Positions 58,338-64,000 of a stretch of DNA of 64,000 nucleotides are shown here, in pieces. This stretch comes from Pseudoruegeria sp. SK021 (GTDB taxonomy: Bacteria > Pseudomonadota > Alphaproteobacteria > Rhodobacterales > Rhodobacteraceae). Below the pieces are notes generated by a model. That model made no database searches and was not told where the DNA came from. It saw only the letters and a list, made by a program, of their open reading frames with translations. The position numbers and the translations under genes were made by a program. Position 1 is the first letter of the stretch; every line of letters starts with the position of its first letter. The DNA lies in the NCBI RefSeq assembly GCF_002119405.1, contig NZ_MTBG01000005.1, positions 83,720-147,719 of the forward strand, in the 5' to 3' direction.

Positions 58338-59342
58338 TCAGGCGGATTTAGGCTTGGAAAACATCCCCATCACCGGCGAGATCACGTGAGTGACCACCGG
58401 GATCAACGCGCTGCCCAGCAACACCCCAAGAACCCCATCCAAGGCGGCGGTCACGGCCCACAGCACAAATCCTTGCGCCGACGGGATGGCATGGGCCACG
58501 CTGGCCGCGATCCCGTGAATAGTATGGGCGATGGCGCCGAAGCCCAGCACTTCGAGCCCGTGAACCACGATCGAGCCGCCAACCCACAGCATCGCCGCCG
58601 TGCCGATGGTCGAGATCACCGTCATAAAGCCCGGCATCCATTTGACAATGCCGCGCCCCAGTGCCCGGGTGGCCGACAACCTGCCGACCTGCGACAGCTT
58701 CAGGCCCACATCATCAGCTTTTACCAAAATGGCCACCGTGCCATAGACCAGCGCTGTGATCCCCACCGCCACCACCGCCAGAACGATCCCTTCGATCCAC
58801 AGCGACTCCGCCTCGATCGCCGCCAGCGCAATGGTCATGATCTCGGCGGACAGGATAAAGTCGGTCTTGATCGCCCCGGCCACCCGCTGCTTTTCCAGAT
58901 GCGCGGCGTCCAGCGTCTCGGGCGTGATCGCGTGGCTTTTGCCGGGGATCAGCCAGTGCCAGATTTTTTCGGCCCCTTCATAACACAGGTAACAGCCGCC
59001 GATCATCAGCAGCGGCGTCAGCAGCCATGGCGCGAACTGGTTCAGCAACAAGGCAATCGGCAACAGGATCACCAGCTTATTGAAAAACGACCCGCGCGCG
59101 ATCTTCCAGACAATCGGCAATTCCCGGGCGGCGGGCAACCCATGCACGAATTTCGGCGTCATCGCGGCATCATCGACCACCACGCCCACGGCCTTGCTGC
59201 CGGCCTTGGCGGCGTCATCGATCACCGGGCCGATCACCTTGGCCCCGACCTTAACGCTTTGCGCCGCGACATCATCAAGCTGCGCTGCCGCCATCTTCGC
59301 AAGCGCCGCGACATCGTCCAGCAGGGCCAGTAATCCGCTCAT
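58338..59342 (-). CDS. DUF808 family inner-membrane protein
   Basis: 334 residues matching the DUF808 (YedI) family: MSGLLALLDDVAALAKMAAA at the start, DDAAMTPKFVHGLPAARELP, GGCYLCYEGAEKIWHWL, TDFILSAEIMTIALAAIEAE and the end VVTHVISPVMGMFSKPK. About six to eight membrane segments are visible. The function is unknown. ATG at 59342. It lies upstream of the sorbosone-dehydrogenase-like gene on the same strand with 46 bp between, so co-transcription is possible. Confidence 0.85.
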   Translation of the reverse strand: MSGLLALLDDVAALAKMAAAQLDDVAAQSVKVGAKVIGPVIDDAAKAGSKAVGVVVDDAAMTPKFVHGLPAARELPIVWKIARGSFFNKLVILLPIALLLNQFAPWLLTPLLMIGGCYLCYEGAEKIWHWLIPGKSHAITPETLDAAHLEKQRVAGAIKTDFILSAEIMTIALAAIEAESLWIEGIVLAVVAVGITALVYGTVAILVKADDVGLKLSQVGRLSATRALGRGIVKWMPGFMTVISTIGTAAMLWVGGSIVVHGLEVLGFGAIAHTIHGIAASVAHAIPSAQGFVLWAVTAALDGVLGVLLGSALIPVVTHVISPVMGMFSKPKSA

Positions 59343-59555
59343 AATCTCTCAATCTTTCGCTACGTCTGATGCTGTTAGACTAAAGCCTAGCCTGCCGCTT
59401 TGAAATGTCTACTTTGCACCCGCTCAACTGCGCCCGGCGGTGCTGGTTCCGCCGCACCCGCTGGCGGGCTGGGTCTAGGCCCGAATTTCAATCGCCAAAT
59501 CCGCCAAGGGTTGGCAGACTAATCAGGCGATTCTGCCACAACGGGAGCACATGAC

Positions 59556-59918
59556 ATGAGCTATATCAGCGGATTTCTTCTGGCGGTCCCGACCGCGAAT
59601 AAAGCGGCTTACAAGAAAATGACCGAGGACACCTGGCCGATGTTCAAAGAGCATGGCTGCCTCAATGTCCGCGAAAATTGGGGCGTTGATGTGGCCGATG
59701 GCAAGGTGACCTCGTTTCCCATGGCGGTGAAGAAAAAAGACGATGAAACCGTGGTGTTTTCGTGGATGGAATGGCCCGACAAAGCCACCTGCGATGCGGC
59801 ATGGGAAAAGATCATGGCGGACCCCCGGATGGCCGAAATGCCGGAGATGCCCTTTGACGGCATGCGGATGATGTGGGGTGGCTTTGAACCGCTGGTCACG
59901 ATCGATAGCACCGACTGA
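59556..59918 (+). CDS. DUF1428 family protein
   Basis: 120 residues, matching the DUF1428 dimeric ferredoxin-like fold: MSYISGFLLAVPTANKAAYK, ENWGVDVADGKVTSFPMAVK, VFSWMEWPDKATCDAAWEKI and MPFDGMRMMWGGFEPLV. No function is established. GGGAG precedes two nearby ATG codons at 59551 and 59556; the latter fits the family start. It stands alone and converges on the WYL regulator with 21 bp between stops. Confidence 0.88.
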   Translation: MSYISGFLLAVPTANKAAYKKMTEDTWPMFKEHGCLNVRENWGVDVADGKVTSFPMAVKKKDDETVVFSWMEWPDKATCDAAWEKIMADPRMAEMPEMPFDGMRMMWGGFEPLVTIDSTD

Positions 59919-59939
59919 ACCGGGCCTCGCGCCCTCCCC

Positions 59940-60638
59940 TCACCCGGGCGGACGCCGAGGGTGCGGCCGGTCTGCAAAGGCGCGCAGCAGCCGCACCCGA
60001 TGCGGCCGGAAGCTGTGGCCCCCCCACGTCGCCCGTTCAATCCGGCTGACATGGAACAGGCGAAAATCCTGCCGCAACTGGCATTGCCCCAGCAGCATCA
60101 GGCTGTTCTGGCTATAGGACAGACCAAGCGGCCAGATCTCGCGGGTGGTGCGCCGCTCTTGCTGGTCGCGATAGGTGATCTCAAGGCTGACTTCCTCCCA
60201 GCAGGCGCGGCGCAGCAGGTCCATGTCGACGCGCACCGGCGGACGGGCGTCGGGCACCCGCCAGTTCCGCAAGATCGTGTGCATCGCCTGCCGGGACTGC
60301 CGGTCGGGCAAGGTCGCGATGATCCGGGCCAGCGCTGTGCGCCCGGCCTCGGTCAGGCTTGCGTCACCGATCTGGTCCAGCCCGCCCACCGCCAGCATCA
60401 GCGCCTCGATCTCGAGTCGGGAAAAGCTTTGCGGCGGCAAGGCCGGGTCCTCGGTCAGGGTATAGCCAAGCCCCGCCGCTCCCTCGATCTGCGCCCCGCC
60501 CGCCCGCAAGGTGGCAATGTCGCGGTACAACTGGCGCTGTGACACCCCGGTTTCTTCGGCCAGACGCTGGGCCGTCACCGGTTGCGGCAACCGGCGCATC
60601 ACATCCATCAAACGCATCATTCGGTCGGTTCTGGCCAT
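59940..60638 (-). CDS. WYL-domain (YafY-type) transcriptional regulator
   Basis: 232 residues. The N-terminal HTH_11 is RTDRMMRLMDVMRRLPQPVT with RLAEETGVSQRQLYRDIATL. A WYL domain covers about residues 130-225, with LEITYRDQQERRTTREIWPL and SLMLLGQCQLRQDFRLFHVS (here the WYL segment is altered). It is divergent from the GST gene with 69 bp between start codons, so it probably regulates that gene and itself. The ligand is unknown. Confidence 0.88.
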   Translation of the reverse strand: MARTDRMMRLMDVMRRLPQPVTAQRLAEETGVSQRQLYRDIATLRAGGAQIEGAAGLGYTLTEDPALPPQSFSRLEIEALMLAVGGLDQIGDASLTEAGRTALARIIATLPDRQSRQAMHTILRNWRVPDARPPVRVDMDLLRRACWEEVSLEITYRDQQERRTTREIWPLGLSYSQNSLMLLGQCQLRQDFRLFHVSRIERATWGGHSFRPHRVRLLRAFADRPHPRRPPG

Positions 60639-60707
60639 GGCTCCTGCCGCAATCTGTCAGTACGCATTTTGTATAACACAGGCAGTCAACCATCAAAGGA
60701 CCTGCTC

Positions 60708-61313
60708 ATGCCTACCCTTTTTCACGCCCCAAACAGCCGGTCATCCAGCATCGTCAGCCTGATTGACGACTTGGGTGCCGATATCGACATCCGCGAGGTG
60801 ACGATTCCGAGGATGGACGGGTCCGGTGCCGCCGACCCGCAAAACCCGCATCCTGACCGCAAAGTCCCGGTGTTGGTCGATGGCGGCGAAACGATCCATG
60901 AACGCGGCGCGATCATCCTTTACCTGACCGACAAATATCCGGCTGCGGGCTTGGGGCCTGTGGTTGGGGCGCCGGGCCGGGGCGCGTATCTGTCGTGGCT
61001 GTCCTATTACCAAGGGGTGATGGAGCCGCTGTTCATGTTGAAAATCGCCGGAGTATCGCACCCGGTTCTAACCAGTAGCCTGCGGGATTTTGACACCATG
61101 ACCGGGCATCTGGCCAATGCCCTGTCGGCGCAGCCCTACCTTCTGGGGGCGGAGTATTCGGCGGCGGACCTGCTGTGCAGCAGCCCGTTCCACTGGATGC
61201 CGGATATGCTGCCCGCGTCCGCCGCGGTCCGCGACTGGGTGGCCCGCTGCGCCGACCGCCCCGCGTTGAAGCGCACGGCAGCGCGGGACAGCGCGGCGCT
61301 TGGGGCCGCTTGA
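60708..61313 (+). CDS. Glutathione S-transferase family protein
   Basis: 201 residues. The N-terminal thioredoxin-like domain runs MPTLFHAPNSRSSSIVSLID to RKVPVLVDGGETIHERGAI, with the SNAIL-like ERGAI glutathione site. The C-terminal helical domain includes LANALSAQPYLLGAEYSAAD. It may conjugate or reduce electrophiles with glutathione. ATG at 60708 follows AAAGGA by 7 nt; a frame starting at 60582 runs across the divergent promoter and is rejected. It is paired with the WYL regulator. Confidence 0.87.
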   Translation: MPTLFHAPNSRSSSIVSLIDDLGADIDIREVTIPRMDGSGAADPQNPHPDRKVPVLVDGGETIHERGAIILYLTDKYPAAGLGPVVGAPGRGAYLSWLSYYQGVMEPLFMLKIAGVSHPVLTSSLRDFDTMTGHLANALSAQPYLLGAEYSAADLLCSSPFHWMPDMLPASAAVRDWVARCADRPALKRTAARDSAALGAA

Positions 61314-61335
61314 CCCAAAGGCAAAGCCGCGCTAA

Positions 61336-61369
61336 GCGGGCGGCAGGGCTGCAGACGCCCGCCGCCCGC
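61336..61369 (+). terminator. GC-rich hairpin downstream of the GST gene
   Basis: A 9-bp stem (61336-61344 with 61361-61369) encloses a 16-nt loop, 22 nt after the GST stop. No T run, so moderate support as a terminator. Confidence 0.45.
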
Positions 61370-61496
61370 AGACGATATCGTCCCGGTGAAGGTCTGTGAT
61401 TGACTGATCTCTGTCATCCTCCCCGCATTTTGCGCGGATGGTAACGCGGGTGCCCATCCTCTTACGCGCACTGCATCTCAGAGGAGTAGAGGTCCA

Positions 61497-61913
61497 ATGA
61501 CCACCATCCATGACGCCAAAGACCAAGCCCGCCAAATCCGTGCCAGCTTGGCCGACACTGGCACCCCGATCAGCCACGCCCAAGCCCTAGAACGGGTCGC
61601 GCACCTGCATGGGTTTCGCGACTGGAATACCTGCGCCGCCGCCCTTGCCGACCAACCGCCCCACGGCTGGGTCAAAGATGGTCGGGTCCGGGGCCATTAT
61701 CTGGGCCAACCGTTCGAGGCGACCGTGCTCAGCGCCACCCAGATCCGCCCCGGTTGGTATCAGCTGGAGCTGGCGCTGGATGTGGCCGTCGATGTGGTGA
61801 CCTTCGACAGCTTTTCGAACCTGCGCAAACGGGTCCGGGCAGTGGTCGGTCCCGGCGGCACATCCGAGGCCAAAACCTCGGACGGGCGCCCGCATCTGAT
61901 CCTAGACCGGTAA
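61497..61913 (+). CDS. Glyoxalase-related small protein
   Basis: 138 residues. The N-terminal 60 residues match the short glyoxalase-associated helical domain (DAKDQARQIRASLADTGTPI, SHAQALERVAHLHGFRDWNT). The rest is a small beta domain (HYLGQPFEATVLSATQIRPG, VVTFDSFSNLRKRVRAVVGP) without recognisable metal ligands. Enzymatic activity is doubtful. GAGGAG is 12 nt before ATG, with a second GAGG nearer. It is an isolated gene on the plus strand. Confidence 0.7.
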   Translation: MTTIHDAKDQARQIRASLADTGTPISHAQALERVAHLHGFRDWNTCAAALADQPPHGWVKDGRVRGHYLGQPFEATVLSATQIRPGWYQLELALDVAVDVVTFDSFSNLRKRVRAVVGPGGTSEAKTSDGRPHLILDR

Positions 61914-61922
61914 ACCGCAGGC

Positions 61923-61950
61923 CGCCGCCCCCTGACCCCGAGGGGCGGCG
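61923..61950 (+). terminator. Terminator after the glyoxalase-related gene
   Basis: A 9-bp GC stem (61923-61931 with 61942-61950, 10-nt loop) lies 9 nt after the stop, followed by a weak T-containing stretch. Confidence 0.55.
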
Positions 61951-62033
61951 CGTCTTTGTCGTAAAACGCTGTTGCCGAACGCCCGCCGCCGCCTAGGTGT
62001 GCCGGGCAAGGATCGATCAGACAGGAGCCCCCG

Positions 62034-62441
62034 ATGAGCCTCGTTCTTCTTTATGTCACCACCTTCGCGGTGTTTCTGGGTCTGGACTATTTCGGCCTGA
62101 CCCTGCTGATCAAACCGACCTTTGAGCGCGACATTGGGGGCCTGCTCAGCGATAGCCCCCGTTACGGCCCTGCGCTGGCCTTCTATGCATTCTACATCCT
62201 TGGGGTGCTGTGGTTCGTCAGCCTTCCGGCCCTGTCCGGCGACCGGTCGCTGCTGTGGGTGTTTGGCACCGGCGCGCTGCTGGGGGCGATGGCTTATGGC
62301 ACCTATGAATTCACCAATCTGGCGACCTTAACCGGCTGGACATGGCGCATGCTGGCCACCGACCTGATCTGGGGCACCATCCTGACCGGCACCGCTGCCA
62401 CCCTTGGCGTGCTGGCCACCCGGGCCTTGACGCCGACATAA
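62034..62441 (+). CDS. DUF2177 family membrane protein
   Basis: 135 residues with four hydrophobic helices. The family pattern is LVLLYVTTFAVFLGLDYFGL, FYAFYILGVLWFVSLPAL, GALLGAMAYGTYEFTNLATL and TGWTWRMLATDLIWGTILTG. The function is unknown. AGGAGCCCCCG precedes the ATG. It is followed by 132 bp containing a clear dyad ahead of the aminotransferase gene. Confidence 0.88.
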   Translation: MSLVLLYVTTFAVFLGLDYFGLTLLIKPTFERDIGGLLSDSPRYGPALAFYAFYILGVLWFVSLPALSGDRSLLWVFGTGALLGAMAYGTYEFTNLATLTGWTWRMLATDLIWGTILTGTAATLGVLATRALTPT

Positions 62442-62490
62442 TCGCGGGCCGGTCGCTGCCACGTGGTCTTGGCTCTATCGCTGGGCGCGG

Positions 62491-62506
62491 GAATGTGCAC
62501 ACATTC
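62491..62506. promoter_or_regulatory. Dyad upstream of the aminotransferase gene
   Basis: GAATGTG and CACATTC form perfect 7-bp arms around 2 bp, 67 nt before ATG 62574. Its size and place suit an operator. No regulator gene is adjacent within the window. Confidence 0.45.
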
Positions 62507-62573
62507 GCAATCATGAGGTCTCGCGCGCGGCAGCCAGCCCGCGCCGACCGGTGGCTGTTAAAGGATCTTGCCC

Positions 62574-63956
62574 ATGTCGCGCGTCGCTTCCGTCAACGAT
62601 ATTTCCGATGTCATCAGTGCAGATAAGGCCCATGTCTGGCACCATATGATCCAGCACAAATCGTTTGAAACCGTCGATCCCCGGATCATGGTCGAAGGCA
62701 AGGGCATGCGTCTGTGGGATGCGGCGGGCAAAGAGTATCTGGATGCGGTGTCGGGCGGGGTCTGGACCGTCAATGTCGGCTATGGCCGGGAAAGCATTGC
62801 GGACGCGGTGCGCGATCAGTTGGTGACCCTGAACTATTTCGCCGGATCTGCCGGGTCGATCCCCGGCGCCCGGTTCTCGAAGCGTTTGATTGACAAGATG
62901 CCCGGTCTTAGCCGGGTCTATTATTCCAACTCTGGCACCGAGGCGAACGAGAAAGCCTTCAAGATGGTGCGCCAAATTTCGGCCCGGCATCACGGTGGCC
63001 GCAAGTCCAAGATCCTTTACCGCGAACGGGACTATCACGGCACCAGCATCACCGCCCTATCCGCAGGTGGCCAGCCCCAGCGCAACGCCCAATACGGCCC
63101 GTTCACGCCGGGCTTCGTTGAGGTGCCCCATTGCCTTGAATACCGCAGCCAGTGGCCCGATTGCGACGCCTACGGTCCCCGCGCCGCAGATGCCATCGAA
63201 GAGGTGATCCTGCGCGAAGGCCCCGACACCATCGGCGCGCTTTGCCTTGAACCGGTCACGGCGGGCGGCGGCGTCATCGTGCCGCCGGAAGGCTATTGGC
63301 AGCGGGTGCAAGAGATATGCAGCAAGTACCAGATCCTGCTGCATATCGACGAAGTGGTCTGCGGCCTTGGGCGGACGGGCACATGGTTCGGCTATCAGCA
63401 TTACGGCGTGAAACCGGATTTCGTGACCATGGCCAAGGGCGTTGCCTCGGGCTATGCCGCCATCGCCTGCACTGCCACCACCGAGGCGGTGTTTGACCTG
63501 TTCAAAGACGACGCTGCCGACCCGCTCAGCTATTTCCGCGATATCTCGACCTTCGGTGGCTGCACTTCTGGCCCCGCCGCCGCGCTGGAAAACATGCGCA
63601 TCATCGAAGACGAGGACCTGCTGGCCAACACAACAGCCATGGGCGCGCGGCTGATGGACAATCTGCGTGATCTGCAAGAGCGGCACAAAGTGATCGGCGA
63701 CGTGCGCGGCCTTGGCCTGTTTTGCGGGGCCGAATTGGTGCAGGACCGGACCACCAAAGAGCCGGCCCCGGAACAGCAGGTGCAGGCCGTGGTCGCCGAT
63801 TGCATGGCGCAAGGGGTGATCATCGGCGCCACCAACCGCTCGCTGCCGGGGTTCAACAACACCCTGTGCCTGTCCCCGGCCCTGATCGCCACCGCGGATG
63901 ACATCGACCACATGTGCCGGGCCATCGACGGCGCGCTCGGCCGGGTGTTCGGCTAA
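62574..63956 (+). CDS. Class III aminotransferase, taurine:pyruvate type
   Basis: 460 residues, PLP-dependent. Family blocks are GKGMRLWDAAGKEYLDAVSG, GVWTVNVGYGRESIADAVRD, YYSNSGTEANEKAFKMVRQI, the acidic motif LHIDEVVCGLGRTG and the PLP lysine in VTMAKGVASGYAAI. The N-terminal half strongly recalls Rhodobacterales Tpa, which converts taurine and pyruvate to sulfoacetaldehyde and alanine; other omega-amino acids are possible. ATG at 62574 follows AAAGGA by 8 nt. No sulfoacetaldehyde acetyltransferase or taurine importer is present in the window, so the pathway context is missing. Confidence 0.85.
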   Translation: MSRVASVNDISDVISADKAHVWHHMIQHKSFETVDPRIMVEGKGMRLWDAAGKEYLDAVSGGVWTVNVGYGRESIADAVRDQLVTLNYFAGSAGSIPGARFSKRLIDKMPGLSRVYYSNSGTEANEKAFKMVRQISARHHGGRKSKILYRERDYHGTSITALSAGGQPQRNAQYGPFTPGFVEVPHCLEYRSQWPDCDAYGPRAADAIEEVILREGPDTIGALCLEPVTAGGGVIVPPEGYWQRVQEICSKYQILLHIDEVVCGLGRTGTWFGYQHYGVKPDFVTMAKGVASGYAAIACTATTEAVFDLFKDDAADPLSYFRDISTFGGCTSGPAAALENMRIIEDEDLLANTTAMGARLMDNLRDLQERHKVIGDVRGLGLFCGAELVQDRTTKEPAPEQQVQAVVADCMAQGVIIGATNRSLPGFNNTLCLSPALIATADDIDHMCRAIDGALGRVFG

Positions 63957-63963
63957 GGCATCG

Positions 63964-64000
63964 GCGTGGCGGGGATGGCCACTGGCAACCCCCGCCACGC
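63964..64000 (+). terminator. Terminator of the aminotransferase gene (at window edge)
   Basis: A perfect 11-bp GC stem (63964-63974 with 63990-64000, 15-nt loop) begins 8 nt after the stop. Whether a T tract follows cannot be seen, because the window ends. Confidence 0.6.

Noticed and set aside
57293..58351. 352-codon plus-strand open frame
   Set aside because: It mirrors the sorbosone-dehydrogenase-like gene in the opposite strand; composition is that of a shadow frame.
58386..59333. 315-codon plus-strand open frame
   Set aside because: It is antisense to the DUF808 gene, rich in Gln/His/Asp/Arg, with no recognisable domain.
1..64000. CRISPR arrays, tRNA or rRNA genes, insertion sequences, prophage genes
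   Set aside because: No regularly spaced repeats, cloverleaf-type segments, transposase or integrase motifs, or terminal inverted repeats with target duplications were seen. A tRNAscan or IS search would be decisive.

Overview
The window reads as chromosomal DNA of a high-GC alphaproteobacterium, most likely a Rhodobacterales (Roseobacter-type) heterotroph. Three things suggest this: tandem secreted proteins with VPLPA-CTERM sorting tails, two complete TRAP transporters, and many import and catabolic operons packed with 4- or 8-nt gene overlaps. I found no rRNA, tRNA, CRISPR array, insertion sequence or prophage. About 63 protein genes are supported. Calls come from motif recognition by eye; no database search was run.

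Layout. 1-3500: two VPLPA-CTERM exported hydrolases (an alpha/beta hydrolase and a glycerophosphodiester phosphodiesterase) with elaborate hairpins around them. 3524-6382: a dctP-dctQ-dctM TRAP operon with an intercistronic hairpin. 6523-8351: a MipA/OmpV-type outer-membrane protein and a secreted SnoaL/NTF2-like protein. 8362-17959: an IclR-controlled divergon. Its minus arm encodes creatininase-family hydrolase, CodA-like amidohydrolase, FAD oxidoreductase, flavodoxin-fold reductase, a NitT/TauT-type ABC importer and FolD1. Its plus arm encodes IclR and a second FolD that has lost the catalytic residues. 18051-21713: Gfo/Idh/MocA oxidoreductase, an LplA-type solute-binding protein without permeases, and a GntR/FCD regulator. 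22126-26201: an Mla/Mce-type lipid transport operon. 26364-27914: an NsrR-like Rrf2 regulator with DUF6522, divergent from a group III truncated haemoglobin. 27934-32156: HPP-CBS protein, AGCS symporter, P-loop kinase and MsrQ-like haem protein.

32257-41002: RpiR regulator divergent from N-formylglutamate amidohydrolase-like protein, TRAP transporter, glutamine-synthetase-like ligase, aldehyde dehydrogenase and iron alcohol dehydrogenase. The set fits catabolism of an amino alcohol through gamma-glutamyl intermediates. 41154-57074: a large N-heterocycle region. It holds MarR, two DUF1185 paralogues, a UPF0280 protein, 6-hydroxynicotinate reductase, a fused molybdenum hydroxylase with its FAD subunit, a branched-chain-type ABC importer, and an enamidase that closely resembles the clostridial nicotinate-fermentation enzyme as I recall it. 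A degenerate PCu(A)C-type protein and a polytopic membrane protein lie in the middle. 57071-64000: sorbosone-dehydrogenase-like protein, DUF808, DUF1428, WYL regulator with GST, a glyoxalase-related protein, DUF2177 and a taurine:pyruvate-aminotransferase-type enzyme.

The best candidates for undescribed biology are the creatininase/CodA/double-FolD divergon, the aerobic-looking 6-hydroxynicotinate reductase/enamidase locus with its conserved unknown partners (UPF0280, twin DUF1185), and the gamma-glutamyl amino-alcohol cluster.
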